A DNA stretch of 64,000 nucleotides from Malaya genurostris (Eukaryota; Arthropoda; Insecta; Diptera; Culicidae), in contig NC_080572.1 of NCBI RefSeq assembly GCF_030247185.1, positions 215,169,435 through 215,233,434 of the forward strand. Direction: 5' to 3'. The stretch's first letter is position 1. Each line of letters starts with the position of its first letter. Under the pieces are notes generated by a model, which saw only the letters and a program-made list of their open reading frames with translations, did not search any database and had not been told where the DNA came from. Both the position numbers and the translations under genes were made by a program. Positions 1 to 10,609 of the stretch are shown in pieces.

Positions 1-49
1 CCATTCTTCTTCATTGCTTTGGTTTTTGCAGAATGATGCTGGCCACAGT

Positions 50-641
50 TTCATGACGTCATAGCAGGGGGCTGCAAATCACTGACATCAAGAGTCTCTG
101 CATTTGTGGTTGTAAGTGAGCTGTCAGAAAAGTCAACATCCAAAAGTGATTCATTAAATCTCGCAAAGCTGCTGCTTTAATAGCTGTTAACAAACTTGGC
201 TTGAACTTGCCGATCCAAGAACAGCCGATTAGTGCTCGATAGCTTTTGGCGGTTCCTAAATAACTGATTTTATTGACAATCGATCTGATGGGATCCTTTT
301 TGAATGACAATCAGAGTGAACTCGATAGTCATTTTTCTTGGCTTGCAGAAACCATACTATCGGCCCTCTCTTCCCCTTTGAAGTATTTTCGGGGTTCAGC
401 AAAGACAAAATTATCATACAATGACTGGAGCAAAATTTGGGACGCACGATACTATGTTACGAATGGCCGTCTCTAGATTGTCTCTACCGGCTGGGATATA
501 TCCGTCAGCAATCGTCCAGCCGTTGGAGTAGTCACCTGTCATACAGGCGCCGATAAGTCCAGGATGGATTCCATTCATTACCTTCCGTTGGTCACGTAGC
601 GCATCAGCTTTCCAGAGTTTCCCATACGAAGATCCGCTTAG
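50..641 (-). pseudogene. Frameshifted coding remnant of unknown origin
   Basis: On the minus strand, 641 to 414 is an open frame of 75 codons between two stops. It reads like real protein and contains WTIADGYIPAGRDNL. Coding-like stretches continue below 414 in shifted frames, with stops between them, and an acidic Ser/Thr-rich tail ends in a stop close to position 50. This is what a once-continuous coding sequence broken by small indels would look like. I do not recognise the family. An endogenous viral element or a retroelement gene are both possible and neither is shown. The left end may run out of the window. Confidence 0.35.
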
Positions 642-1483
642 CTACAAACGAATGAACGACAGATGTAACGAGTGAATGGCGGGTCTTTTTATGACTTTGG
701 CACTTGCGAATTCGAAAATGGCCATTTAATGATTTTTTGATGTACGAGGCTGAAATATTAAATAATGCAACGCCGAAATTGAATTTGATTCAAGAGTATT
801 CGATGTTAACGCGCTGACTTTTTCCATCAATGTGTGCAAGTTTAGAATATTTTTAAATTCATCTCAAAATAAATTATCAGCTTACAATTTTGTGAGTTTT
901 TACGGAACAACCAGTTGAACACAAATTGTTTTACATAATTCTGTAAATAAAAAAACATAAGCTATACAGTAAATCTGATTAACCGTGGAAAATCGAAGTG
1001 ACGTAAATAATAAAAAATCGAATGTATATAAAATTTTTGATCAAATAATCAAAATAAAAATTTTATTCATCCAAACTAAACTATGCCTAGTAATGCAGCT
1101 GCATCGCTGTAACGGAGATAAATAAAGATAATGACAGACTGTCATCGAAAAGAAGGAAATCGTAGTGCGGTGAGATTACTCGCAGACACGTTTTAAGTGG
1201 CACAGTGAAATTTTGTTTTTACACTACATTTATATAAAGATAATTGATTCATCACATTTATTACCACAGATCGTTAACTGAAATTATCACAGAAAAAAAT
1301 ATTACAGTTGAATATCATAACGGAAATATTTTTGTAAGTTCATTAATACTAAATACTAAGTTTTCGCATACAGATTGTGGTTGGAAATTTTTTTTTGTAA
1401 AATTCTGAATTGTTCCCAATTGTAAAAAGGTTAGCCTTTATTTACGATTATTACAAACTTATAAATTAAAATAACATTGCTTA
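642..1483. other. Intergenic, AT-rich, nothing recognised
   Basis: No coding frame, known repeat or regulatory arrangement was seen. The stretch is AT-rich and ends at the TA dinucleotide target of the following mariner. Confidence 0.5.
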
Positions 1484-2392
1484 ACAGTTCGGCTGAAAAG
1501 TTCGTATCGTTTAATAGAAACACACATTTTTTTGCCAAAATTCGTTTTTATTATTCAACATAATTGCCATCAGAGGCGATACAGCGATTATAGCGATCTT
1601 CCAACTTTTCGATACCATTTTTGTAGTACAATTTGTCCTTTGCCTCAAAATAGGCCTCAGTTTCAGCGATTACCTCTTCATTGCTTCTAAATTTTTCACC
1701 AGCGAGCATTCTCTTGAGGTCTGAGAACAGGAAAAAGTCACTGGGGGCCAAATCTGGAGAATACGGTGGATGAGGGAGCAATTCGAAGCCCAATTCGTTC
1801 AATTTCAGCATGGTTTTTCGTTGTTGTTTTTGATCGATTGTGAGCTCACGCGGCACCCATTTTGCACATAGCTTTCTCATATCCAAATATTCGTGAATAA
1901 TATGTCCAACACGTTCCTTTGATATCTTTAGGGTGTCAGATATCTCGATCAACTTCACTTTACGGTCATTGAAAATCATTTTGTGGATTTTTTTCACGTT
2001 TTCATCGGTAACAGCCTCTTTTGGACGTCCACTGCGTTCATCGTCTTCGGTGCTCATATGACCAGTACGAAATTTTGCAAACCACTTACGAACTGTTGCT
2101 TCGCCCGGTGCAGAGTCTGGATAACACTCATCAAGCCATTTTTTGGTATCGGCGGCACTTTTTTTCATCAAAAAGTAGTGTTTCATAAACACACGAAATT
2201 CCTTTTTTTACATTTTTTTCACAATAACAAAAGTAGCTTCACTCAAAATGCAATATCTCACAAACTAATAATCAGACAGCTGTTAAATTTATACACGTAT
2301 CTTTTGAAGGTTGGTACTAACTGAAAATGGTATGGATTCAATTCTAGTGGCGCCCTCTCATAGAAACGATACGAACTTTTCAGCCGATCTGT
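1484..2392 (-). mobile_element. Internally deleted mariner (irritans-like) with intact TIRs
   Basis: The element is bounded by 29-bp terminal inverted repeats beginning ACAGTTCGGCTGAAAAGTTC at 1484-1512 and its inverse at 2364-2392, with one mismatch. A TA lies directly outside each end (1482-1483 and 2393-2394), the usual Tc1/mariner target duplication. At 909 bp it is clearly shorter than a full mariner of about 1.3 kb, and the loss is internal. Both ends remain, so it could in principle be mobilised by a complete relative. A third, isolated end of the same family lies at 61634-61662. Confidence 0.93.
1551..2192 (-). pseudogene. Mariner transposase with in-frame internal deletion, 213 aa
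   Basis: The protein is a close relative of irritans-group mariner transposases. It keeps the N-terminal helix-turn-helix region (about residues 1-110, including ATVRKWFAKF, DDERSGRPKE and KISKERVGHIIHEYLDM). It jumps after IDQKQQR to KLNELGFELLPHPPYSPDLA and then runs to the normal C-terminus NRCIASDGNYVE. The family is usually about 345 residues. The missing part carries the first two catalytic Asp residues; only the third, in SPDLAPSDFF, remains. The reading frame is intact across the deletion, so the product, if made, would be a DNA-binding protein without catalysis. Start chosen as the first Met, close to the TIR. Confidence 0.9.
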
Positions 2393-2576
2393 TACGCTAG
2401 GATACGTTAGTTGAGTGAATTGATTTACGGCTAGAAGGAGGCCACGTGAAAGAAGATTAAGTTTGTAAGTAAGAAATGCAATGTGTGAATTAAATGCAAA
2501 TTAAATAAGGCAATATATTTCCAGCTTCAAGCTGCTAACACAGTTGCTCTGAAGATCAGTCGAATTAGTTCCATAA

Positions 2577-2724
2577 GAAGGGGACGGGTATTAGGTTAGT
2601 CGATGTCTTTCACGCAGCCCGTCTAGGTTCGATTCCCCAACCCCCGCACATAGGGTCAGAAAGTTTTTCTGGCCCGAAGAGGCGAATGAAGGTTGAAACC
2701 TTTATTATCGAAACAAAAAAAAAG
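2577..2724 (+). mobile_element. tRNA-derived SINE with 9-bp target duplication
   Basis: A short element carries a box-B-like GGTTCGATTCCCC, the phrase GGGTCAGAAAGTTTTTCTGG, then GAAGAGGCGAATG, and ends in an A-rich tail. It is flanked by the direct repeat GTTCCATAA at 2568-2576 and 2725-2733, the mark of target-primed insertion. The 5' tRNA-like part looks shortened. Similar sequences are common SINEs in Aedes; the family name Feilai is a possibility that I could not check. A 3' fragment of the same family lies at 49801-49872. Confidence 0.85.
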
Positions 2725-2733
2725 GTTCCATAA

Positions 2734-3252
2734 TAACAGACAGCTTTTCAAATTTGGTAAACCATTACAGGATTCTTTGAAATTTTAGACCCATGATTCA
2801 TTCCATCCTTCCAAGTCGTGGATACAAAATGACAGATCTCTTTTTCCGCAGATGAAATCTCTAAAAATTTTCGATAAAATCTTAACAGCTAGTACAGATA
2901 ATATCAATTTTTAGAATTCTATAGCATTTTTACTCTATTAAGTCTACAGTATAAATTCAATAGAAACCTAAAAAATAGAAGACATCTGTGTAGGTGTCTC
3001 AACAATTACGTTACTAATTAGGATGTTGGATTTTATTTTATCACACTAGACAATTATTGTTTCGTCGCGAAATTTTCTCTTTTTGATTAGAATTAGTTTG
3101 CCACCAAAAAATGAACAACATTTTCCCCAGTTTTTTAAATCTTTCGAAACCTCATACGACATACACCTTAGTCTTAGATAAAAATAAATTTACGCTTGAC
3201 GTAAGTTCAAGCATGCCGTAATTTCTTCGGTGATGACACAATATTACACACA
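2734..3252. other. Intergenic, nothing recognised
   Basis: AT-rich sequence with no convincing coding frame or repeat boundary before the foldback element that follows. Confidence 0.5.
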
Positions 3253-3838
3253 GCAAAAAGTTATGAAATTTACCGGTGACGTAAATCCACATATGACACA
3301 ATTCATAAGAACGTAATTCGTGTAATGACTGAATTTTACATGGATTAATTTGAATATGTTTCAAACCAACCAAGCCTTTCGAGCAGTCGAGCAAATTCAC
3401 ATGTTTTAGCACTTAAAAAAATGTCAAAATCCATTAAATATGTGTCCGATCTACTGTAAAAATGAGTTTGTGACGCTCGTATATGTCGGTCTCAGAAAAC
3501 GTAAATTTACATGATTTTTTCTAGGTGTGTAAACTTCAGCTAAAACGTGACTAGTTTTAAAATAAAAATATATAAATTAATAGAAAAATACGTGTAAATT
3601 TACGTCTTCTGAGACCGACATATACGAGCGACAGATATGACACATATATAATGCCTTCTGACATATTTTTAAGTGCAAAAGCATGTAAGTTTACAGTTTT
3701 GCTTGAAAAGCTGGGTATGTTTGACACATATTTAAATCATTTATGTAAATCTCAGTTATTTTACGCATTTGGTTCCTATAAATTAGGCCATATGTGGATT
3801 TACATCACTAGTAAATTTCATAATTTATTGCTGTTTTG
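3253..3838. repeat. Foldback element with ~260-bp inverted arms
   Basis: Positions 3253-3530 are repeated in inverted orientation at 3581-3838, leaving a centre of about 50 bp. Matching landmarks are CGTATATGTCGGTCTCAG near 3478 against CTGAGACCGACATATACG near 3610, and CAGCAAAAAGTTATGAAATT against AATTTCATAATTTATTGCTG at the outer ends. Arms are diverged but clearly paired, as in a MITE or foldback element. The small reading frames inside it are incidental. Confidence 0.85.
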
Positions 3839-3933
3839 ATTTAAAAATTACTTTGCTTGAATATCATTGAAAAAAAAAACAAAAACTGGTAGTAACAGTT
3901 CAACTAGAACCGAGAAATATTAGATCACAAATT

Positions 3934-3934
<1 letters not shown>

Positions 3935-4014
<80 letters not shown>
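3935..4014. repeat. (TA)n microsatellite
   Basis: About 40 uninterrupted TA units. Confidence 0.98.
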
Positions 4015-4018
<4 letters not shown>

Positions 4019-4704
4019 TCATGCAGCAGAAATTGCTAGCCAAGTGTAAACTACACAGTCAGAGCCTATAAAATTAAATACGAATGGAATCTTCTGCCCT
4101 CTGACAAGTTAGGTTTTATGAATTGTTTCGTAAATGGTACTTGTATAAACAAAGTTAACTAATTACCTCCATATGGATCAAAGTGGATGTCGTTACTATT
4201 TGAGTTAGCAAGATTTACTATAAATGTTGGTTTGGTTGACTTTAAGTTACTGAAATCTGTCATCAAATTCATCTTCATTTTTTTTTTTGCTATAACAACA
4301 TAGAAATAATTCGTGTCAACAGATGCACTGGTTTTATCACAAAATTACTTTAAAAATAAACAATAAAGAAATTCATCGGTCTAAATTCTTTTGTCGTGAA
4401 TACGACTTACTTTACTATGGGGTGCCTTTTCAAAATTAGCCATATGGAAGAATGGGCAGAACTTAATCGTGAATATCTCGACTTGTATTAACGGTAGCAA
4501 CATAATTCTTTCACCATTTCATCAAAAATATGATCAGGAATTTAGGATAATATTTTGAACAGTGTGAGATAACCACAAACAACTCAAAAATTAAGTTTTC
4601 TCAAAATTTCAAAATAATGCGGAAAACTATTTACTTTCGCTTGGGTTTTTCGCGCAAGGACGACGATTTTGAGGTAGCCAGGCACATATCTTCAACTGAA
4701 TGCG
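4015..4704. other. Intergenic, nothing recognised
   Basis: No gene or bounded repeat seen; AT-rich. Confidence 0.5.
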
Positions 4705-4768
4705 TATAAAAGGGGAACCGTGGTGAAAATCGATCATTTCTTTTCGTGCGTTCGATGGGAGCAGACGT
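4705..4768 (+). promoter_or_regulatory. TATA + Inr + DPE core promoter, no gene attached
   Basis: TATAAAAG starts at 4705. The initiator TCATTT places A+1 at 4736, so the TATA box begins 31 bases upstream of +1. AGACGT lies at +28 to +33 (4763-4768) and fits the DPE consensus RGWYVT at every position. Spacing of all three matches an insect RNA polymerase II core promoter. Downstream are tandem repeats and only short open frames, so this may be the start of a retroelement or of a lost gene rather than of a present gene. Confidence 0.55.
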
Positions 4769-5757
4769 CGTGGGAGTTAAACCTTCAACCAGCAGCGACG
4801 GAGAGGGCGCCTTCTGCGTGGTAGCAACTTTCATTCGCTTGCTGGCCTTCAAGGCGAACAGACTGCCATCGCGAGAGTTAAACCATCAACCAGCAGCGAC
4901 GGAGAGAGCACCTTTTGCGTGGTTAAAACCTCAAACGCTCAGGTAGCAACTTTCATTCGCTTGCTGGCCTTCAAGGCGAGCAGACTGCCATCGCGAGAGT
5001 TAAAGTACGATTCAGCTTCTTCCGTCACCGTCACCGGAACGTCAACGCCCGTCACCGTCATTCTGATTCACACGATCCGGTTTCCTATCCGTGTCCGTCA
5101 TGTCATTTTCTTACACGCAGAATTTGAAGAACTTAGTTTCGCACAATTTTATTCCACTAATACAAAATCTGAGAGCTTTTGAAGCCAATCGATCTGTTGT
5201 TTCCTACCTGTTAATCGAATAAATTACTTTCAAAATTAACTAGAAAGAGGAAAAAAACAAAACAATCAGCTCCACTCAACAACGTAACGTACTTTGCAAA
5301 TCTACTGACAAGTTTAATTACTTATATTTGGTATATTTCGTTTAAGAGTGGGATCTTGACACCGAATACATACATAACAAACGTCAGCTCAATACCGTAA
5401 TCATATGAATCGTGCATGTGTGCGATAATCACAGTCCGTCAAATATTCTTTCGGAGAAATGTTGACGGAGCTTGCCGTTGACGGACGTTGACGTTCCGGA
5501 TCTCTGCTGGATCGTGTGAATGCGCAAAGGGAAAACTCATTTGACTAATTTTGACGGAGGCTGACGTTCCGGTGACGGTGACGGAAGAAGCCGGATCGTC
5601 TGAATCGTACATAAACCATCAACCAGCAGCGACGGAGAAAGCGCCTTCTGCGTGGTTAAAAGCTCAAACGCTCAGGTAGCAACTTTCATTCGCTTGCTGG
5701 CCATCAAGGCGAGAAGACTGCTATCGCGGGAGTCAAACCATCAGAGACGGAGAGAGC
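4769..5757 (+). repeat. ~120-bp tandem repeats, interrupted by an insertion
   Basis: Units containing GTAGCAACTTTCATTCGCTT, CTTGCTGGCC, GACTGCCATCGCGAGAG and AACCAGCAGCGACGGAGA recur near 4770-4885, 4886-5004 and 5616-5757. The third unit is separated from the others by the inverted-repeat element at 5005-5610. Frames remain open through the first units but change between copies, and no protein family is recognised. The block begins within 100 bp downstream of the predicted start site at 4736. Confidence 0.75.
5005..5610. mobile_element. MITE-like element inserted in tandem repeat
   Basis: The ends are inverted copies. The left end begins GTACGATTCAG followed by CTTCTTCCGTCACCGTCACC; the right end is the inverse with nine extra bases after GTACGATTCAG. 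The flanking tandem repeat reads across the insertion, with TAAA on both sides (5001-5004 and 5612-5615) as the likely target duplication. No transposase frame inside. Superfamily not assigned. Confidence 0.75.
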
Positions 5758-7477
5758 ACCTGCCATCATTTGGTTTTCGGTAGTCATAACGAGAAGTTCA
5801 ATTTTCAGATTGTAGTTCCGCAATATAGGTTTAGAATTCAGAGCCTGCGTGCTGAAACTGGATTCTGGAACTGTATTCCGGAACTAATTTGAGTTTCAAT
5901 TCTAGAATTGAAACTGGATTCTGAGTCTGTTCTTGGTTCTAAATTTAGTTCTTGAACTCAGGATCCCGTTCTTTATTCCAGACTTCTTCTATTCGGTTCT
6001 TTTTAGAACCATAATAATACTCCTAAAGAATTATGCGGAAATTTACTTTACTGTACTCTATAAAACCCATTCTGGTAGTCATGGCGAAAAATCGTCTTCA
6101 TGTTTTAGAGCTTAGTTCGCGAATATGGGTTTAGAATTCAGAGTCTGCGTGCTGAACTAACTCAAATTGTCACCATTTTTTTTTATTATAGAGAACTATA
6201 CTGCTTATTTCATAGTATTTAAGTGCGTTTCAGAATGTTTAATGTAACTAATCTGTAATTTAGTCTAGGCGAATCGTTTAAATTTCTAGTAATGAAAGAG
6301 GGGAAAGTTGCACAATTCAAACAATCGATGAACTACCAATTCGAATTCGGAAGCATAAATAAAGCGTGTCATATTCGTATTCACGACATCCAGTTATGTC
6401 TCTGACATTACACACCCGTACTTTTTTTTTTCAAATAATTGATTTTTCTTCGAAGCAAACGAATTCTTGTGTCAAAACATAGGCTAGGATTTCTGTCCTT
6501 ACAATTTTATTCCTAGTTTTATTTCCAAATAACCGGAGTAACGTGTCACTTGAGCTATGTTGTTCTGATTTAACGCGGGGTTTTAGCTGGGTTTGTTTCA
6601 GTTATCTTCAAGCGAATACGATAATTGAATCAACTTTGACACACTTAGATCTAATTTCGCTGTTTGGTAAATTTTTGACGAAAGTTTCGAAAGAATTCAA
6701 TATAAGAGAAAAATCATGTTTTACTGAAATAATGCGAGTTTTTACAGACCGATCAGTTGAAAACACTTTGCTTTGAAGAATAAATAATTTTCAATCAGCG
6801 AGTACAGTAAAAATACAGCATGCAGTGTATACTCAAATTAAAATTACTGTACTTTGTGTAAATTTGATAATCAATGACAATTAACTGTCAAACTGCGACC
6901 ACTTTGTAAAGGCTTCAGCCAAGTAAGCATGTGAAATCGGCCTCTAAAGAGAATTCATATTATTATACTACATTTGAAAGAGCTTGGACCTGAAACAATT
7001 TTGCCAAAATTTCAACCCTTCAACTGCCATATTGACCGAACTATGGTAGTTCTATTAATTTTCTTTTGATTTAATTTTCAATGAACCCCTCCATTGGAAA
7101 CTTTGAAAAAATCAGGAAAGTCTTATTATTATTCTCGGAAGGAGGTCTCGGAGGTCTATTAGATTTATTAGAAGGAAACGCATGGTTCTTAGTTCTAATG
7201 CACCATTCGTTTTCGTCTGATTTAATGGAGACGCATAGTTGATTGTATTTTTATCAGAAAAACTCAATAATGGAGTTCTTTTTTATTTAAAAAAAGAACA
7301 GCGAAGCACGCGCCAAAAAATTATTCGTTTATTGCTAAAAATCCAGAGTGGTAGCAGAATCGGAAGTGTAAAAAAATATGTTTCAAAATTTTTAAATATT
7401 TCTTAATGTAAGAAACACTATTCAAACATTGTATTAATTGCGAACCTTCCTAACAAAAACATCCATGATTTATTTTT
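5758..7477. other. Intergenic with short diverged repeats
   Basis: Between 5790 and 6160 there is an imperfect duplication containing GGTTTAGAATTCAGAG and CTGCGTGCTGAA, rich in GAATTC. At about 7017-7095 lies a segment whose inverted copy is at about 8592-8668, so a larger inverted-repeat element may enclose the repeat at 7478-8575. No gene seen. Confidence 0.5.
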
Positions 7478-8575
7478 GCCTTTCTCATATAGAAAGGCTA
7501 TGCAATCACTGTGAAAATCGACTTTCGAACGGAGCCTCGGAGACCCATAGTGTTATATACCATTAGACTCAGCTCGACGAACTGAGCAAATGTGTGTGTG
7601 TGTGTGTGTGTATGTGTGTGTGTATGTAACAAAAATATGCACTCACTTTTCTCAGAGATGGCTGAACCGATTTTCACAAATAAAGATTCAAATGAAAGGT
7701 CTCATAGTCCCATAGATCCGACTTCCGGTTCCGAAGATATAGGATGATATGTACCAAAAAAGTGAAAAAAATATGCACTCACTTTTTTCAGAGATGGCTG
7801 AACCGATTTTCACAAACTAAGATTCAAATAAAAGGTATTATGGTCCCATAGCTTGCTATTGAATTTCATTTGAATGTGACTTCCGGTTCCGGAGTTATAT
7901 GGTAATATGTGAAAATTTGAGAAAAAGTTTACACTCAATTATCTCTGGAACAACTCAACCGATTTTTGCAAACTAAGATTCAAATGAAAGGTCTTATAAT
8001 ATCCTAAAAAATTGTGGAACATTTTATCACGATCCGACTTCCGGTTTCAGAACTAAAGCCTGATAAGTGGGAAATTACCAAACGCAGGTTCGTTTCGTTT
8101 GTTAGATTTCGTTTAATTGGTTTAATCGAAATAGAGCATGAGATAGTAAGTATAGGTTTAACTACTTTCAAAACTGTTCCAATTTGTAGGTCATATTTGT
8201 TGGTAGTAAACGAACCAACTTTAGCTATTCCGTTTATCTGAATCCGGTCTCAGAAGAATTGGAAATAGTGATCAAAAACTGCAAAAAGGATCTCACTCAC
8301 TTTTCTTGGAGATGGCAAAATCGATTTTCACAAACTTATAGGTTCAGAAGAAAAGTCTTACAGTTTCATTCAGAATTCCTTAATTTGTTGTGGATACTAC
8401 TTTCGGTTCCGGAACTACAGGGTGAACAGATTTTATAGAGTTTGTTAGATTAGGTTCGAACATATTTTCCTATTTCTATTTAATAAACAGTTGTTTTTGC
8501 GAATTTCACGGTTATATTTATGATGTAATGAGTAATATGAGAAAGGCATCATTACACCACTAGGTGGATTAAAAT
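7478..8575 (+). repeat. Dispersed repeat family A, near-complete copy
   Basis: It starts GCCTTTCTCATATAGAAAGG and ends ATATGAGAAAGGC followed by ACACCACTAGGTGGATTAAA, so the first and last 13-mers are inverted copies. The interior repeats a module of about 130-170 bp with GAGATGGCTGAACCGATTTT, CAAATGAAAGGT and CGACTTCCGGTTCCG several times. At least seven more pieces of this family lie in the window (13335, 23308, 28561, 29181, 32404, 32953 and 52481). No transposase or reverse transcriptase is encoded, so it is non-autonomous or satellite-like. The short open frames inside are not genes. Confidence 0.85.
7591..7628. repeat. (GT)n microsatellite
   Basis: GT repeat with a few TATG interruptions, inside the family A copy. 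Confidence 0.95.
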
Positions 8576-9114
8576 AGGTTTTTTATTTTTCGATGGAGCA
8601 ATTGTTAAAAAAATCAAATAAAATAAAAATCAATAGAATTACCATAACTCCGTCAATATGGCAGTCCAAGCTTTTTTCAATCTGGTATAACGATTTGAAA
8701 TCAAATGGGAGAATCAACTTTTGAAAAGTGTGAAATTTGTGAAAACCAGTTAAAAAGTCGTCAATGTCAGAAGCAAATTCTATGTATATGTCTGGATTTC
8801 ATTTCCAATTTTTAACATTTTACTTATTTTTTTGATTGATTTTTTGAACTGAAGAGAAAAAAGTAAGCATTTTTAAAAAAATATTGAACACTCTCTGAAT
8901 TTTCGATCAAATAAATAATCAGAATGAACATTAAATTCACCAAAACATCCCTTAAAGTTTGCAGCGTTTATAAAACTGCTAAGTAGATTTTCACTGATCT
9001 TTTTTCATTGAAAAATATATTTGCAAGCGAAACGCTCCAACACCATACTTTTTTGCACATTATTGTGGAAGATGGTCTTAACTATTTCGACCGAAAATGA
9101 CGATATTGAAAATA
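8576..9114. other. Intergenic, nothing recognised
   Basis: AT-rich; contains the right arm of the inverted segment noted at 7017-7095. No gene seen. Confidence 0.5.
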
Positions 9115-9322
9115 GGGTAACAGAGGTATTTTCGAAAAATCATATATTTTGGTCCACCTAACAAACTTTATGGATTTAACCGATGTTAAGCAACCCATGT
9201 TGCATCAATTTGAAGCTAATCACATTGAATTATCTATTGCGGAAGGGTTTTCCAAAGATATTTTTACAAATTGGGCCAAAATAAAATAAATCCTGAAGTG
9301 GGCCAAAATACCTCTGTTACCC
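9115..9322. mobile_element. 208-bp MITE, 18-bp perfect TIRs, TA duplication
   Basis: GGGTAACAGAGGTATTTT at the left end is matched perfectly by AAAATACCTCTGTTACCC at the right end, and TA flanks each side (9113-9114 and 9323-9324). Length, TIRs and TA target are those of a Tc1/mariner-type MITE. The GGGTAA terminus is shared with the foldback at 15711-17564. Confidence 0.9.
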
Positions 9323-9324
9323 TA

Positions 9325-10456
9325 CGGTTCAGTGAAAAGCGTGCACGCATGATTTAGAGATAGAAGAGATGAACTTGAGGGTAGAACCTCTATAATTTAA
9401 AACCGAAAATTAAATCTTGGAACGTGCTCGTAACTTCTACAACAATCGTGCAAATCAAACCAAATATTAACAATTTTCAAAGTAACAACCACGCAAGATG
9501 ACGAATAGTAGAAATCTCACGTAAGTCCCAGAATTGATTTACTTTTAAAACAATGTATTTTTTCTAAATAACTCCAAATCTTGACGTTTATGAATTTCTA
9601 AGATATTTGATTTCGAAAATCGCTCTCCCGGAGAGTCAGCTTAAATTTTTTTTTCGAGGTAACACCAGTTCACGGCGCTTCGTTTATTTCTACGACAAGG
9701 CAAGACGCACAATTTCGTACACAGAGAAAGTTACATGGAAAATTACTATGTTACACTTATTTGATTTTTGCATTCAGTCGTTCGAATTTCCTATCAATTT
9801 CACCAAAACTCTAAATAGTTCTTGCAATATCACATGCATTCCATCTTTTTAATCCCTTACCGACTTATAGAATTTAATTATTACAACAATCAATAAACAC
9901 AATTTGTCCTATAAATTTCAAACATTAAAAGTAATAGAATAGCTTCGCGAAGTATAAAAAATTTAGAAACACAGATTTAACATATTCTTGTCACTATGGA
10001 TCCTCAGAGTCTGTTATAATAATTACATAGAACATATTTCGGTAGGAGTTTTCACGCGAAAAACAATCATACTGAAATGCCAAGGCACCCAATTGGTTCG
10101 AAATGTAAAATTCATCTGATCGACTTATTCCAAGTTGCCTTCGCCAGGTCTTCCCAGATATGTTCAATGTACCTTTCGCATGTTTATTTTCGGCAATGTC
10201 TACTCTCTTGTTGCGAATTCTCCGAGGTGCCATTTATCGGTGCTCTCTTTCTTGGAGACTGGCAATCGCTCTTTCTCCTCCTATACTCGCGAATAGTGCG
10301 CGTGGTGCTGCTGAGTACAAGCCAAATTCAAATTTATTCTAAAATCTAATAAACCCGATAGCCTTACATACGAAATTAGTTTGCACTCACTGGGACAAAA
10401 GAGGCAATAATAATTTACCTTGCGTGAATACTAACTAATCCTTTCGATATTTTCGG
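9325..10456. other. Intergenic, upstream of secreted-protein gene
   Basis: No repeat boundary and no convincing exon. Open frames overlap on both strands around 9994-10349, but none shows a recognisable domain. Confidence 0.45.
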
Positions 10457-10493
10457 TATAAAAGCGTTCGGTCCAGGTACGAGAATTATCAGT
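10457..10493 (+). promoter_or_regulatory. TATA box and TCAGT initiator
   Basis: TATAAAAG begins at 10457. The arthropod initiator TCAGT at 10489-10493 puts A+1 at 10491, 34 bases downstream of the TATA start. The predicted 5' untranslated leader is 119 bases before the ATG at 10610. Confidence 0.7.
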
Positions 10494-10609
10494 AATCGGT
10501 GGAAACTTATCGAGGCATTGCATAAGTTTAGCTCCTGATTTTTGAATTGAAAACCGTCAGCTGACAACGAAATTAAGATCGATCCATAACATCCAGAACA
10601 TCAGTGAAA

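Noticed and set aside
4746..5182. Protein encoded by the 120-bp tandem repeats
   Set aside because: Frames shift between units and run into an inserted MITE; no domain.
9994..10349. Gene upstream of the secreted-protein gene
   Set aside because: Overlapping frames on both strands without domains, splice support or start context.
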